From contig VGIR01000001.1 in assembly GCA_016867815.1 (NCBI GenBank), forward strand, positions 62,001 through 126,000: DNA of 64,000 nt, in the 5' to 3' direction. Each line of letters opens with the position of its first letter. Positions within the stretch are counted from its first letter, which is position 1. Below, piece by piece: positions 1 to 7,729 of this stretch. The notes under the pieces are model-generated. The model saw only the letters and a program-made list of their open reading frames with translations, was not told where the DNA came from and made no database searches. This stretch comes from a candidate division WOR-3 bacterium. GTDB taxonomy: Bacteria; Hydrothermota; Tepidihabitantia; Tepidihabitantales; Tepidihabitantaceae. The position numbers and the translations under genes are program-made.

Positions 1-246
1 AGGGCCGGGAAAACGTGGCTGTACCGAATGAGGATAGGGATGCTGTCGCGGCGCTCGTTTGTGCGATGCTCCAGGCGCGGCCCGCGCAGCCGCATCGAGG
101 TGGTGTCCCTCATTCTCCGGCGCTCCGGAGGACTTTTCTCTCTTTTCCCAAACTCGAATTGCGTACCGTTGTGCCGGGATGCAGAGGCCAATGGTGTACA
201 TCGCCCGATACGATGCTGTTCGCGGCCGCATGTTCGCGGACGCGGG
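1..246. other. no gene recognised
   Basis: No reading frame here has convincing protein character. Frames that run through it overlap the signal-peptide gene that follows or lie antisense to it. It may hold the end of an upstream transcription unit, but I see no terminator hairpin or conserved RNA. Confidence 0.4.
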
Positions 247-274
247 TTGACAAGCCCCGAATGGGGTCTATTAT
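247..274 (+). promoter_or_regulatory. sigma70-type promoter
   Basis: TTGACA at 247-252, a 16-nt spacer, and TATTAT at 269-274. It should start a transcript near 281, about 33 nt before the secreted repeat protein gene. The 16-nt spacing recurs at most other promoters in this window. Confidence 0.7.
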
Positions 275-313
275 TGCATCGTTATACTCGCCCCGGCGCG
301 AAAAGGAGGAACT

Positions 314-1642
314 GTGGTTCGCATGCGATTCACGCCCATCATGGCCGCGTTCGTGGCGGCCGCGATTCTCATACCCGCAACCCTGGCGGCTCACACCACC
401 TTTCAACGCACATTTGGCGGTCCTGGCAGAGACTCCGGTTGCTCCGTCCGGCAGACTGCGGACGGCGGTTACGTCATTGCCGGGACCACCGAAAGCTATG
501 GAGCGGGCAGGCAAGACGTCTATCTGGTAAGGACCGACTCCAGCGGCAACGTGCTTTGGAGCTGTACCTACGGCGGCGAGTCGCTCGACTACGGGAATTC
601 CGTGAGCCAGACGAGTGACGGTGGGTTCATCGTTGCCGGCAGCACGGAGTCGTACGGGGCCGGCTACGCTGACATGTATCTCATTCGAACCGATGCCCAC
701 GGCGAAACACTTTGGACCAGGACGCTCGGGGGCCCACACGATGATGAGGCGACCTCCGTCCTGCAGACCCCCGACGGCGACTTCACGATCGGAGGTTCCT
801 CCGTTTCCTACTCCGGTTGGAGCGACGCCGACCCGTGTCTCGCTAGTACCGACTCAAGTGGTAGTGTTCACTGGGTGAAGGCCCACGACATATTCAACTG
901 GGACTACGGCTACTCCATGGAGAGGACTAGGGGCGGAAACTACGTCATTGCCGGCGGAGCATACGGCTTTATCGGAGGCCGAGCCTACGTTCTCATGGCG
1001 GACGACAAGGGCGACGAAATGTGGACGACCAGCTACGGCCCGGAATACAGCCGAGGCCAAGCCGTGCTGGAGGCGGCCGACGGTGGGATTGCAGTGGTCG
1101 GTGGCGACGCATCGGCTGACCGCGGCAGTGTGAGTCTGGTCAAGTTCGGGGCAAACGGCGAGTCGCTCTGGGGAAGGAAGTACGGCGACGGCATGGGGTA
1201 CGCGGCTATCGAGACCGATGACAGCGGGTTCGTCATTGCCGGCTGCACCGGTGCGGGCACCGACGCCTATCTCGTCAGGACCAATGCCAGTGGCGACCCG
1301 AAGTGGATGAGGATATTCGGCGGTCCCGACAACGAAGTCCTGCAGTCCGTCCAGCCGACCGCCGATGGCGGTTACATCATGACCGGGACCACACGCTCCT
1401 ACGGTGCGGGCGGCAGCGACGTCTATCTCATCAAGACCGACGCTGATGGCAACGTTGGCGTGGCCGATGGGACCCAAAAGCCGCAAGCCACCAGCCGTAG
1501 GCTGTCCACCACGGTCGTTCGCAGTCTGCCGGAGGGCTCAACCGTCTTCGACCCCATGGGGCGGAGGGTAGCTAGCCCGAAGGCGGGAATCTACTTCGTT
1601 CGACAGTCGTCAGCCGTAACCAAGGTCGTTGTGCCGAGGTAA
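314..1642 (+). CDS. secreted beta-repeat protein with C-terminal sorting-like domain
   Basis: The protein is 442 residues. Residues 1-26 form a signal peptide with a hydrophobic core and an Ala-rich cleavage site. About seven tandem repeats of roughly 50 residues follow, each built on GG-x-DxGxSV-x-TxDGGYVIAG-x-T-x-SYGAG-x-DVYLVRTD, a pattern seen in predicted secreted beta-propeller or beta-solenoid proteins. The last ~55 residues (VFDPMGRRV, then AGIYFVRQ and KVVV near the end) look like the C-terminal domains of type IX-secreted proteins. Function is unknown; an extracellular adhesin or surface protein is an inference. AGGAGG at 304-309 precedes a GTG at 314 by 4 nt; an in-frame ATG at 323 is the alternative start. 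Confidence 0.8.
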   Translation: MVRMRFTPIMAAFVAAAILIPATLAAHTTFQRTFGGPGRDSGCSVRQTADGGYVIAGTTESYGAGRQDVYLVRTDSSGNVLWSCTYGGESLDYGNSVSQTSDGGFIVAGSTESYGAGYADMYLIRTDAHGETLWTRTLGGPHDDEATSVLQTPDGDFTIGGSSVSYSGWSDADPCLASTDSSGSVHWVKAHDIFNWDYGYSMERTRGGNYVIAGGAYGFIGGRAYVLMADDKGDEMWTTSYGPEYSRGQAVLEAADGGIAVVGGDASADRGSVSLVKFGANGESLWGRKYGDGMGYAAIETDDSGFVIAGCTGAGTDAYLVRTNASGDPKWMRIFGGPDNEVLQSVQPTADGGYIMTGTTRSYGAGGSDVYLIKTDADGNVGVADGTQKPQATSRRLSTTVVRSLPEGSTVFDPMGRRVASPKAGIYFVRQSSAVTKVVVPR

Positions 1643-1676
1643 GGAGCAGTCAGCAGCGAGGAGCCAGCAACAACCG

Positions 1677-1694
1677 GGCGGGCGAATGCCCGCC
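1677..1694 (+). terminator. GC hairpin after the secreted repeat protein
   Basis: A 7-bp perfect stem (GGCGGGC / GCCCGCC) with a GAAT loop lies 35 nt after the stop codon. There is no strong T-run, so this may be an attenuating or mRNA-protecting hairpin rather than a classic terminator. Confidence 0.45.
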
Positions 1695-1757
1695 TCTGCT
1701 ATTCGGGGTCGTCTCTACGAGAAATCGGGAACGCCTGACAGGCCGGATGGTCTTGGG

Positions 1758-2504
1758 CTATGGTTTCGCCGCGATGAGAGCTTTGTGCAAGTGGAGATGC
1801 AGCAGGGCAGGATTGAGGCCGGCGCGGCGAAGCAGCCGGAAGTAGGGTTCGAGCGCGAGCGGATGCTCGTGGTCCGGGCTGCGCGGGTCAATGAACTGGT
1901 CGGAGAACTGGCCGGAGCGGACGCCGTGAAGGTGCTGGAGCCGACTAAGAACGCTCCGCAGTTGCCGGCCGAACCCGGCCCGGTCTAGCGCGATCCGGTC
2001 CAGTATGAGAAGCAGCCCGTCATTGGTAAGATGCCGTCGGCAGAACCTGAAGAGCCGAGCCTTGGCAGCATCGGTCAGTTCATGGACAGAGTCCACAGCG
2101 ACGATGAACCGAAATGGCGAGCCCGGCACCCCAGTTGCTTGCAGCCGGTCGAGGTCAGACTTGACGAAGCGACACTGCGACCCGTACCCTTGCAGCCGTT
2201 CCCGGGCAAAGCCGAGCATCACTTCTGAACGGTCTACACAGACGAACCGCGCGACCGGAAGCCGTTCCAGTATCACGGCTTCAGTCTTTCCTGTCCCGCA
2301 GCCGAGGTCGAGGATGCGGGCGCCGCGACGCCAGTTCTCCTTGATGACCTCCGCGAGTACGTCGAGCTGCTCAGCCTTGAGCGGATTCGTCGGCTGGCTG
2401 TCCCAGACGCGGACGAATTCCTCGTCGCCCCAGCGGCCAAGCTCGGAGGCAGGATTTCTAGCCGGCAACTCCCAATTCCTATTCGGCCAGGACCCTGAAG
2501 CCAC
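1758..2504 (-). CDS. class I SAM-dependent methyltransferase
   Basis: The protein is 248 residues with a Rossmann-fold methyltransferase core. Motif I (ILDLGCGTG) is at about residues 64-72, and the acidic residue that binds the ribose hydroxyls is D91 in VCVDRS. It resembles generic methyltransferase domain 11/25 proteins and its substrate cannot be told. The longest frame begins at a GTG lying inside an ACGAA-type repeat and has no Shine-Dalgarno, so the true start may be a little downstream, for example an in-frame TTG preceded by a purine-rich stretch. It stands alone, 146 nt downstream of the esterase gene on the same strand. Confidence 0.8.
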   Translation of the reverse strand: MASGSWPNRNWELPARNPASELGRWGDEEFVRVWDSQPTNPLKAEQLDVLAEVIKENWRRGARILDLGCGTGKTEAVILERLPVARFVCVDRSEVMLGFARERLQGYGSQCRFVKSDLDRLQATGVPGSPFRFIVAVDSVHELTDAAKARLFRFCRRHLTNDGLLLILDRIALDRAGFGRQLRSVLSRLQHLHGVRSGQFSDQFIDPRSPDHEHPLALEPYFRLLRRAGLNPALLHLHLHKALIAAKP

Positions 2505-2589
2505 GAAAGCACGAAAGACACGAAACGGGGACAGTGATGGATTTCGAATCTGAGTTCATTTCATCCTGCTTCGTGCTTTTCGTGGCCGT
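2501..2589. repeat. ACGAA-family inverted repeat hairpin
   Basis: The left arm at 2501-2527 repeats the word CACGAAAG. The right arm at 2569-2587 is its inverted counterpart (CTTCGTGCTTTTCGTGGC). Together they form an imperfect hairpin of about 89 bp between the esterase and methyltransferase genes. The same word family recurs at 4223-4298 and 4822-4851. Confidence 0.7.
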
Positions 2590-2650
2590 CTATTCCGGAT
2601 GCTCGGTTTGCTTGCCGGTCGTTGACCAGGGACTGGGTATTGGTCATTCG

Positions 2651-3739
2651 TCATTTCTTACCGAGCATCCACTTCACTGCCTGCTTCAGCTGCTGTTCCG
2701 GTACGGTGTGGCCGCCCTTGAACTCTACGAAGGTGACGTCGAAGCCCTTGCGTTTGAGGAAGTCACGGGCGTTCTTGCCGTTCTTGTACTCAACGACCCG
2801 GTCTTCCTTGCCATGGGCGATGAATACACTGAGGTTCTTGGCCTCTTCGTACTGCGCCGCAGTGAACCCGAGGGAGTCAAAACCTCCACCGAAGCCGATG
2901 ATGCCTTGGAAGAAGTCAGAGTAGCCAATGCCGGTCTGGTAGGCCATACCGCAGCCCTGCGAGAATCCCAGAAGCCAGGTGCCGGTTGTCTTGTATTGGC
3001 CCGTCAGCCTGACGGCCGCAGTGGCGACGAAGCTGCAGGCCAACGCCTCTGAACTCGGGCCGACCATGCTGTCGTCCTTGCTCCATGTCGACCAGGAGTA
3101 GCCGAGGTCACGGCCGGCGCCGAACTGGTATGGAGCCTGCAGGCAGGCGAAGATGAGGTCCGGACTGCCGGCGCGTTCGTAGAGCCGTGCGAACGACTTC
3201 GGGTCCGAGCCGAAGCCGTGAAGACCGATGACAAGTGGGTAGGCGCGAGTCGAGTCGTAGCCGGCGGGTAGCCGGACGTAGCACGGGATGAAGCTCGACG
3301 CCTCTACGAGTACCTGCGTGCCGGTTCGAGCCTGCGCGCTCTCGGCGTGAGAAGCGAGGCTCTCGACCAGCGTGGCGAATACCGGTCGGGTGCGGACCGA
3401 GTCGAAGTCCGGATCCTGTTTCACGTGACCGATGTCATCGAACCCGGCGCGGAACGCGCGCCTCAGGTAGAGTGCGGCCAGCGAGTCCTGCTTCAGCAGT
3501 CCATAGCAGCAGGCCAGGTTGTAGATGTCGCTCGACTTGGTGATGTCGTGCTCGAGCGCGGTCAGGTACAGGCGTGCCGCTTCATTGTACCTGGCTGCCT
3601 GGTAGGCGGCGTTCGCCGCCCGGCTGACGGAGTCGAGAGGAAAGTCGAGGAAGCTACCGGCGTTGGGGTCAAGCTCATTCAGCGCCGGCTGGGCGTAGCC
3701 GACGAGCACGGTCAGGGCGATTGCGGTCAGCAGTCTCAT
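2651..3739 (-). CDS. exported alpha/beta-hydrolase (esterase) with TPR-like N-terminus
   Basis: The protein is 362 residues. A signal peptide occupies roughly residues 1-16. Residues 35-110 are helical and TPR-like. From residue ~140 a polyhydroxybutyrate-depolymerase/feruloyl-esterase-like alpha/beta hydrolase follows: HGFGSDP oxyanion-hole segment at ~174, nucleophile elbow GFSQG with Ser260, acid D313 in GKEDRVV, and His344 in GGHTVP. It probably hydrolyses ester bonds in the periplasm or outside the cell; the substrate is unknown. A clear AAGGAGAG Shine-Dalgarno precedes the ATG. It lies 18 nt after the HIT gene on the same strand and is probably co-transcribed with it. Confidence 0.8.
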   Translation of the reverse strand: MRLLTAIALTVLVGYAQPALNELDPNAGSFLDFPLDSVSRAANAAYQAARYNEAARLYLTALEHDITKSSDIYNLACCYGLLKQDSLAALYLRRAFRAGFDDIGHVKQDPDFDSVRTRPVFATLVESLASHAESAQARTGTQVLVEASSFIPCYVRLPAGYDSTRAYPLVIGLHGFGSDPKSFARLYERAGSPDLIFACLQAPYQFGAGRDLGYSWSTWSKDDSMVGPSSEALACSFVATAAVRLTGQYKTTGTWLLGFSQGCGMAYQTGIGYSDFFQGIIGFGGGFDSLGFTAAQYEEAKNLSVFIAHGKEDRVVEYKNGKNARDFLKRKGFDVTFVEFKGGHTVPEQQLKQAVKWMLGKK

Positions 3740-3757
3740 GTTTGCTCTCCTTGCGCC

Positions 3758-4195
3758 TTAGTCTTGGGTGTTCCTTATCTTCTCAGCGATCTCGTCCAAT
3801 TCGGCCTCGCTGAACGGCGGCTTCATGCGAACTTGTGCGAAGTGGTGCATGGCCAGAGTCTTGTCGAGCAGGTTCTCTTCACCCTTGATGCTGGGGATGA
3901 AGAGCATGTGCAGGTGCGGGACCCGGGTGCCGCGAATGAGCATGGTGACATACTCGCAGTCGAAAGTGTGCTTGAGCTTGCGCGCAATCACGTAGCAGGT
4001 CTTGAGGAACGGGCCGGCAATGCCGTCCTCGGGTTCAATGTCCGTGAACCACTCCACATGTTTCTTCGGAATGACGAGGCAGTGACCACGGGAGATGGGG
4101 TGGAGGTCGAGGAAGGCGAGCGTGTGCTCGTCCTCGTAGACCTTCCGGGCCGGCGCCCGGCCGGCCACGATTTGGCAGAATATGCACTCAGACAT
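3758..4195 (-). CDS. HIT family protein
   Basis: The protein is 145 residues, the usual size for a HIT nucleotide hydrolase. The N-terminus has the typical CxxC start (CIFC, which binds zinc in many family members) and the ISRGHCLVIPKKHV segment. The histidine triad reads PHLHMLFIP, with H94 and H96 present but Leu at position 98 where the third His normally sits. The middle His, the usual nucleophile, is kept, so activity on nucleoside phosphoramidates or dinucleotides is possible but altered. A GAGGAG Shine-Dalgarno precedes the ATG. Confidence 0.88.
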   Translation of the reverse strand: MSECIFCQIVAGRAPARKVYEDEHTLAFLDLHPISRGHCLVIPKKHVEWFTDIEPEDGIAGPFLKTCYVIARKLKHTFDCEYVTMLIRGTRVPHLHMLFIPSIKGEENLLDKTLAMHHFAQVRMKPPFSEAELDEIAEKIRNTQD

Positions 4196-4222
4196 CAGTC
4201 ACTCCTCTATTGAGATTTGACA

Positions 4223-4298
4223 GCCACGAAAGCACGAAAGGACACGAAACGGACTGCGGAAGGCTTGAGCCACGAAAGCACGAAAGGACACGAAACGG
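4223..4298 (+). repeat. two identical 30-bp ACGAA-family direct repeats
   Basis: Positions 4223-4252 and 4269-4298 carry the same 30 bp, built on GCCACGAAAGCACGAAAG followed by GACACGAAACGG, with 16 bp between them. An inverted, diverged copy lies at 4822-4851, so the copies bracket the GxxExxY gene. Confidence 0.9.
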
Positions 4299-4361
4299 TC
4301 GGAGATCCATGTGATCTCGGAGTGTCTAGGTCGCCAGTGGCTCTTGACAGCCCGTGGGCAC

Positions 4362-4724
4362 TCACAGGACCACTCTCTTGATTCCGAGCTTCGACCTACC
4401 GAAGTTCAGCAGCAATCCGGTCTTCAGATGGAAAGCCTTGAGATACGAGATGACCTGCGCCATGTGGCTATCCTGGAAATCCTGGGCAGCCTTGAGTTCG
4501 ACGACGATAGTGTTGTCGACGACGAGATCAAGGCGATGAAGGCCCACTTCGGTCCCGGCGTAGCTCACGCATATCTCCTTCTCGGAATCGGCCCGCATGC
4601 CGTCAACCCGTAGCTGGAACAGCAGGGCATTGTGATAGATGGACTCCAGGAACCCGGGACCCAACTCCTTGTGGACCTTCAGTGCGGAGCTGATTATCCG
4701 ACTCGACAGTGCATCAAACTCCAA
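4362..4724 (-). CDS. GxxExxY protein
   Basis: The protein is 120 residues and full length for the family. The name-giving motif is GFLESIY (G24, E27, Y30), after the typical helix KVHKELGPG. A PD-(D/E)xK-like core follows: D66 in RLDLVVD and E77-L-K79 in VVELKA. The family is nuclease-like by fold, but I know of no settled function. It includes proteins encoded by intervening sequences inside 23S rRNA genes of some bacteria. The gene is isolated from its neighbours and lies between inverted ACGAA-type repeats (4223-4298 and 4822-4851), which suggests a compact mobile or repeat-associated unit; that is an inference from position only. Confidence 0.88.
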   Translation of the reverse strand: MEFDALSSRIISSALKVHKELGPGFLESIYHNALLFQLRVDGMRADSEKEICVSYAGTEVGLHRLDLVVDNTIVVELKAAQDFQDSHMAQVISYLKAFHLKTGLLLNFGRSKLGIKRVVL

Positions 4725-4821
4725 TCCTGTTCTTCTCCTCGTTTGGGTCTGTTGTCTCTAGGGCTGCTATCATTCCCGACCCTGTGACGGCTGGCTGTCT
4801 CATGACATACGTCCATCCGGT

Positions 4822-4851
4822 TTCTCTTCGTGTACTTCGTGTCTTCGTGGC
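4822..4851 (-). repeat. inverted ACGAA-family repeat copy
   Basis: Read on the minus strand this is GCCACGAAGACACGAAG followed by TACACGAAGAG, a diverged copy of the 30-bp repeats at 4223-4298 in opposite orientation. It abuts the stop codon of the pyruvate-kinase-like gene. Confidence 0.8.
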
Positions 4852-5402
4852 TACCAGTCCTTAGGCTTGGTGATAATCTCTCGAACCTTGGTGTCGAAGA
4901 ACTGGCGCGAGTGGGCGGGACGGATGACGATGGCGGTGTCCGCGCCCGTGCCGGTGCCGGCTATGGCGACGACGTCCTTGCCATGAGGTATCAGCCCTGC
5001 GTCGAGCGCCATTACCGCTATCTCGACCGCGACCTTGGTGCCTTCGCCCAGCGTGCGGTAGGTGAACGCTATCGTCTCGGCCGTCCCGAGGCCGCCGACT
5101 TTGAGGCGGACGGCACGTTCGACGCCGCCGAACAGGTGCGTCGTCCGCAGGACCGGGATGCCGGCCTCCGCCAGGCGGTTCTCGGTTGTCTCCGACAGCT
5201 CGGACTTGCCCGGCTCGCGGAATCCGACGTGGTGCGTCACGCAGGCTGCGTTCAGGCCGTGCGGCAGCATCCGCGCCAGTTCGAGCGCGGTGGTTCCGGA
5301 AGTGGAGGCGACGACGAGGTGCTTGATGCCGAGAGCTTCGGCTCGCTCAACTGCAGCCTTGAGCGTGGCCCGGGTCAGTGCTCTGGGATTCAGTTTCTTC
5401 AT
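4851..5402 (-). CDS. stand-alone pyruvate kinase alpha/beta (C-terminal) domain protein
   Basis: The protein is 183 residues and matches the C-terminal allosteric domain of pyruvate kinase without the catalytic barrel. Visible features are the VVASTSGTTALELAR segment (residues ~30-45), the VTHHVGFREPG stretch and the C-terminal GTGTGADTAIVIRPA. Such single-domain proteins are known in bacteria and archaea and have no proven enzymatic role; they may bind a phosphorylated metabolite. It is the last gene of the minus-strand thiolase region, but a hairpin at 5471-5494 separates it from that operon. Confidence 0.82.
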   Translation of the reverse strand: MKKLNPRALTRATLKAAVERAEALGIKHLVVASTSGTTALELARMLPHGLNAACVTHHVGFREPGKSELSETTENRLAEAGIPVLRTTHLFGGVERAVRLKVGGLGTAETIAFTYRTLGEGTKVAVEIAVMALDAGLIPHGKDVVAIAGTGTGADTAIVIRPAHSRQFFDTKVREIITKPKDW

Positions 5403-5470
5403 GGGGGTGGTTTTGCTCCTTTCGGTCGGCGGCTTGAATCATAGCCGTCGTGACGCGCACGGTCAAGCAG

Positions 5471-5494
5471 AAGGGGCGGCTTGCGCCGCCCCTT
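5471..5494 (-). terminator. hairpin downstream of the thiolase/OB-fold operon
   Basis: A perfect 10-bp stem (AAGGGGCGGC / GCCGCCCCTT) with a 4-nt loop lies 20 nt after the stop of the last OB-fold gene. The T-run is weak, so termination may be partial. Confidence 0.55.
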
Positions 5495-5513
5495 GGGTTG
5501 CTGACTCAGAACT

Positions 5514-5978
5514 CTACTTGGGCTCGAAGTGGAGGATGTCGGTGATGGCGCCTTCGCGCTTGGCCGTGGGCTTGAGTACCGCGGCTACCTCCATCCCGAT
5601 ACAGCAGGGCTTCTCGGTCAGCCGGTGAACGATGCTTGTGGTTGCACCGTCGAGCCGGATGAGCCCGATGAACTGGGGCTTCTCGAGCGGCTTGCCGTCC
5701 AGGCCAACGTGGAGCTCGGTCCAAGACTCGACGATCCCGGTCGGTCCGACTTTGACCCAGTCGTCAAGCTTGGCCATGCACTTCTCGCAGTAGAGCTTGG
5801 GCGGCACATAGACCTCATTGCAGGCCGTGCACACCGCGCCCTGGAATTGACCCTTCTCCTTCAGGGTCTTGAAGAACCGGTCGCCGGCAGCGCCGGCAGT
5901 GTAGAGGCTCTGGACCGGGAGTTCGCCGGGCCAGGTCTTGGCTTCAGCGGGCAGGGAGAGTCGTTCTTTGAGTGCCAT
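5514..5978 (-). CDS. Zn-ribbon / OB-fold (DUF35-type) protein
   Basis: The protein is 154 residues. A rubredoxin-like zinc ribbon with two CxxC pairs (CTAC and CEKC, residues ~46-67) leads into an OB fold. This is the DUF35 architecture of thiolase partners and of ChsH2-type CoA-binding subunits. Residues 1-45 form an extra N-terminal helix typical of the family. It is the fourth gene of a tight operon with two thiolase-like genes and a second DUF35 gene, with a 9-nt gap containing AGGAGG before the ATG. It probably forms a complex with one of the thiolase-like proteins. Confidence 0.85.
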   Translation of the reverse strand: MALKERLSLPAEAKTWPGELPVQSLYTAGAAGDRFFKTLKEKGQFQGAVCTACNEVYVPPKLYCEKCMAKLDDWVKVGPTGIVESWTELHVGLDGKPLEKPQFIGLIRLDGATTSIVHRLTEKPCCIGMEVAAVLKPTAKREGAITDILHFEPK

Positions 5979-5987
5979 GGTTCCTCC

Positions 5988-6551
5988 TTACACCGGTTTC
6001 CAGTAGAGGATGTCGGTGATGGCGCCTTCGCGCTCTTCAGCCGGCTTCCATACTGCCTTGACCTTCATACCTCGCTTGACCTGCTTGGGGTCCACTTCGC
6101 CCAAGAGGTGCATGATGCCCATGCCTTTGGACGCGCCGTCTATCTCGATGACTGCCGGGATGAGCGGTTCGGTGATGCGCTTGACGTCCCAAGTGACGTA
6201 GCATAGAGAGAAGGTGTTGATGACGCCGGTGTCCTTGATTTCGGTCCAGCCGTCAATGGGCTTGAAGCACCACTCGCAGAACGCACGGGGCGGAACCATG
6301 GTTCGGTTGCACGAACCGCACGTCACCGCGAGTATCTTGCCCCTTTTCAGACCGGCAAGGTACTTGCCGATGGCGACCCCGCGGTCCCACGCGTACTTCG
6401 CGTCGTGGGTCCAGCGCGTCGTGCAGACTTTGCCATGCTTGAAGTCGTCGTCGGACAGGCCGGTGGCAATCGGGCCGTATGGAGGAGCGTCGGGAACGGG
6501 ACGCGGACCATGGACTTTGGACTTCAGACTCTGGACTTTGGACTTTGCCAT
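5988..6551 (-). CDS. Zn-ribbon / OB-fold (DUF35-type) protein
   Basis: The protein is 187 residues from an ATG with GGAGG 5-9 nt upstream. The zinc ribbon has CGSC and CEWC, followed by an OB fold ending EREGAITDILYWKPV, nearly the same ending as its neighbour (KREGAITDILHFEPK); the two are paralogues. The first ~20 residues are encoded by a word repeat (GACTTTGGACTT on the plus strand) and look like an added, non-conserved N-terminus. A longer frame exists upstream but lacks a ribosome site and overlaps the thiolase gene, so I reject it. Confidence 0.85.
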   Translation of the reverse strand: MAKSKVQSLKSKVHGPRPVPDAPPYGPIATGLSDDDFKHGKVCTTRWTHDAKYAWDRGVAIGKYLAGLKRGKILAVTCGSCNRTMVPPRAFCEWCFKPIDGWTEIKDTGVINTFSLCYVTWDVKRITEPLIPAVIEIDGASKGMGIMHLLGEVDPKQVKRGMKVKAVWKPAEEREGAITDILYWKPV

Positions 6552-6559
6552 GCTTCCTC

Positions 6560-7720
6560 CTAGACTCCGAGCACCACGACCGTGCCCACCTGCATCAGGT
6601 CGCCCCAAGCCTGGGCGACGCCACGCTTGGCTTTGCGGGCGATCTGCCGCTTGCCGGCTTCGCCACGCAACTGCCAGAAGAGTTCGGCGATCTTCATCAG
6701 CCCGGCGGCCGCAATCGGGTTGCCAACGCCGAGGAGACCTCCCGACGGGCAGACCGGCAGCTCGCCGTCGCGGGCGGTGACGCCGTCAGCAGTCAGCTGT
6801 GGCGCCTCGCCGCGACCGCACAGCATCAGGCCTTCCATGTGGTGGAGCTCCTTGTAGTCGAACGGGTCGTAGGGCTCGGCCACGTGGATCTGGTGCCGCG
6901 GGTCGGTGACGCCGGCCATCTTGTAGGCCATGCGTGCCGCTTCTTCCACATACCGCGGATAGCAGAGGTCGCGGTTGGTCCAGTATGCCGTGTCGAGCGC
7001 CCAGCCGCAGCCCTCGACCCAGACCGGCTTGTCGGTCACGCGGCGGGCCACGCTCTCGTTGGCCAGGATCACCGCAACCGCGCCATCAGAGACCGGGCTC
7101 ACGTCCAACCGCTGCACCGGCCAGGCCAGGACTTCGGAATTGAGCACGTCCTCGACCGTGACCGGTGCGGCAATCTGCGCGCAGGGGTGGTAGAGCGCGT
7201 TGGTCTTGTTCTTCACTGCGACCCTGGCGATGTCCTCTTTGCGGAGCCCGTAGGTGGTCATATAGCGGTTCATCTCCAGCGCGAAGATCCAGAGGAGATT
7301 CGGCTTGAGTGGCCGTTCAATGATGTGGTCAAAGATGGTGACGAACGCGGCCTGCGCGTGCGGCTGGAACGTTGACATCTTCTCCTCACAGACCACGAGG
7401 CAGGTGTCGAACATCCCGGATGCCACATGGTACCAGCCCTGGGCAACTGAGAAGACGCCGGTCCCGCCGCCGACGAAACCGCGCATGTACGGCTTGCCGA
7501 ACCCGCCGGCTCCGTCTGACAGGTACTCACCCTTCATGTGGACGCCATCAAACGTGTCGGGCGCCGTACCCATTACCACTGAGTCGATCTGGTTCATGGT
7601 CATGCCGCAGGAATCGAGCGCCATTTTGGAGGCGAGCCAGGAAAGCTCCTTACCCGTCTCAAGCGCGCGGCGGACGAACTTGGTCATCCCTACGCCGACT
7701 ATCGCTACTCTGTTTCCCAT
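6560..7720 (-). CDS. thiolase-like protein lacking catalytic Cys and His
   Basis: The protein is 386 residues and belongs to the archaeal/SCP-x-type thiolase superfamily, as shown by NRVAIVGVGMTKF at the N-terminus and QLRGEAGKRQ near the C-terminus. The nucleophile motif, normally ACASG, reads GGGTG at residues 84-88 with no Cys. The C-terminal motif, normally NTSGG...GHPxGATG, reads CPSGGLLGVGNPIAAAG with Cys at 324 and Asn at 334. It cannot therefore do standard thiolysis. Such proteins, paired with DUF35 subunits, can act as aldolases (Ltp2-ChsH2) or be non-catalytic subunits. It lies second in the operon, 9 nt after the paralogue. Confidence 0.82.
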   Translation of the reverse strand: MGNRVAIVGVGMTKFVRRALETGKELSWLASKMALDSCGMTMNQIDSVVMGTAPDTFDGVHMKGEYLSDGAGGFGKPYMRGFVGGGTGVFSVAQGWYHVASGMFDTCLVVCEEKMSTFQPHAQAAFVTIFDHIIERPLKPNLLWIFALEMNRYMTTYGLRKEDIARVAVKNKTNALYHPCAQIAAPVTVEDVLNSEVLAWPVQRLDVSPVSDGAVAVILANESVARRVTDKPVWVEGCGWALDTAYWTNRDLCYPRYVEEAARMAYKMAGVTDPRHQIHVAEPYDPFDYKELHHMEGLMLCGRGEAPQLTADGVTARDGELPVCPSGGLLGVGNPIAAAGLMKIAELFWQLRGEAGKRQIARKAKRGVAQAWGDLMQVGTVVVLGV

Positions 7721-7729
7721 GATTGCTCC

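Noticed and set aside
15-618. Overlapping 170-196-residue frames at the left edge on the plus strand
   Set aside because: They run through the promoter and the signal-peptide gene in other frames, have Arg/Ser-rich shadow composition and no ribosome site.
3347-4213. 288-residue frame opposite the HIT and esterase genes
   Set aside because: It is antisense to two well-supported genes and has no family resemblance.
4223-4298. Start of a CRISPR array (two identical 30-bp repeats with a 16-bp gap)
   Set aside because: Only two copies, gap too short for a spacer, the repeat is internally repetitive, and an inverted copy lies 500 bp away.
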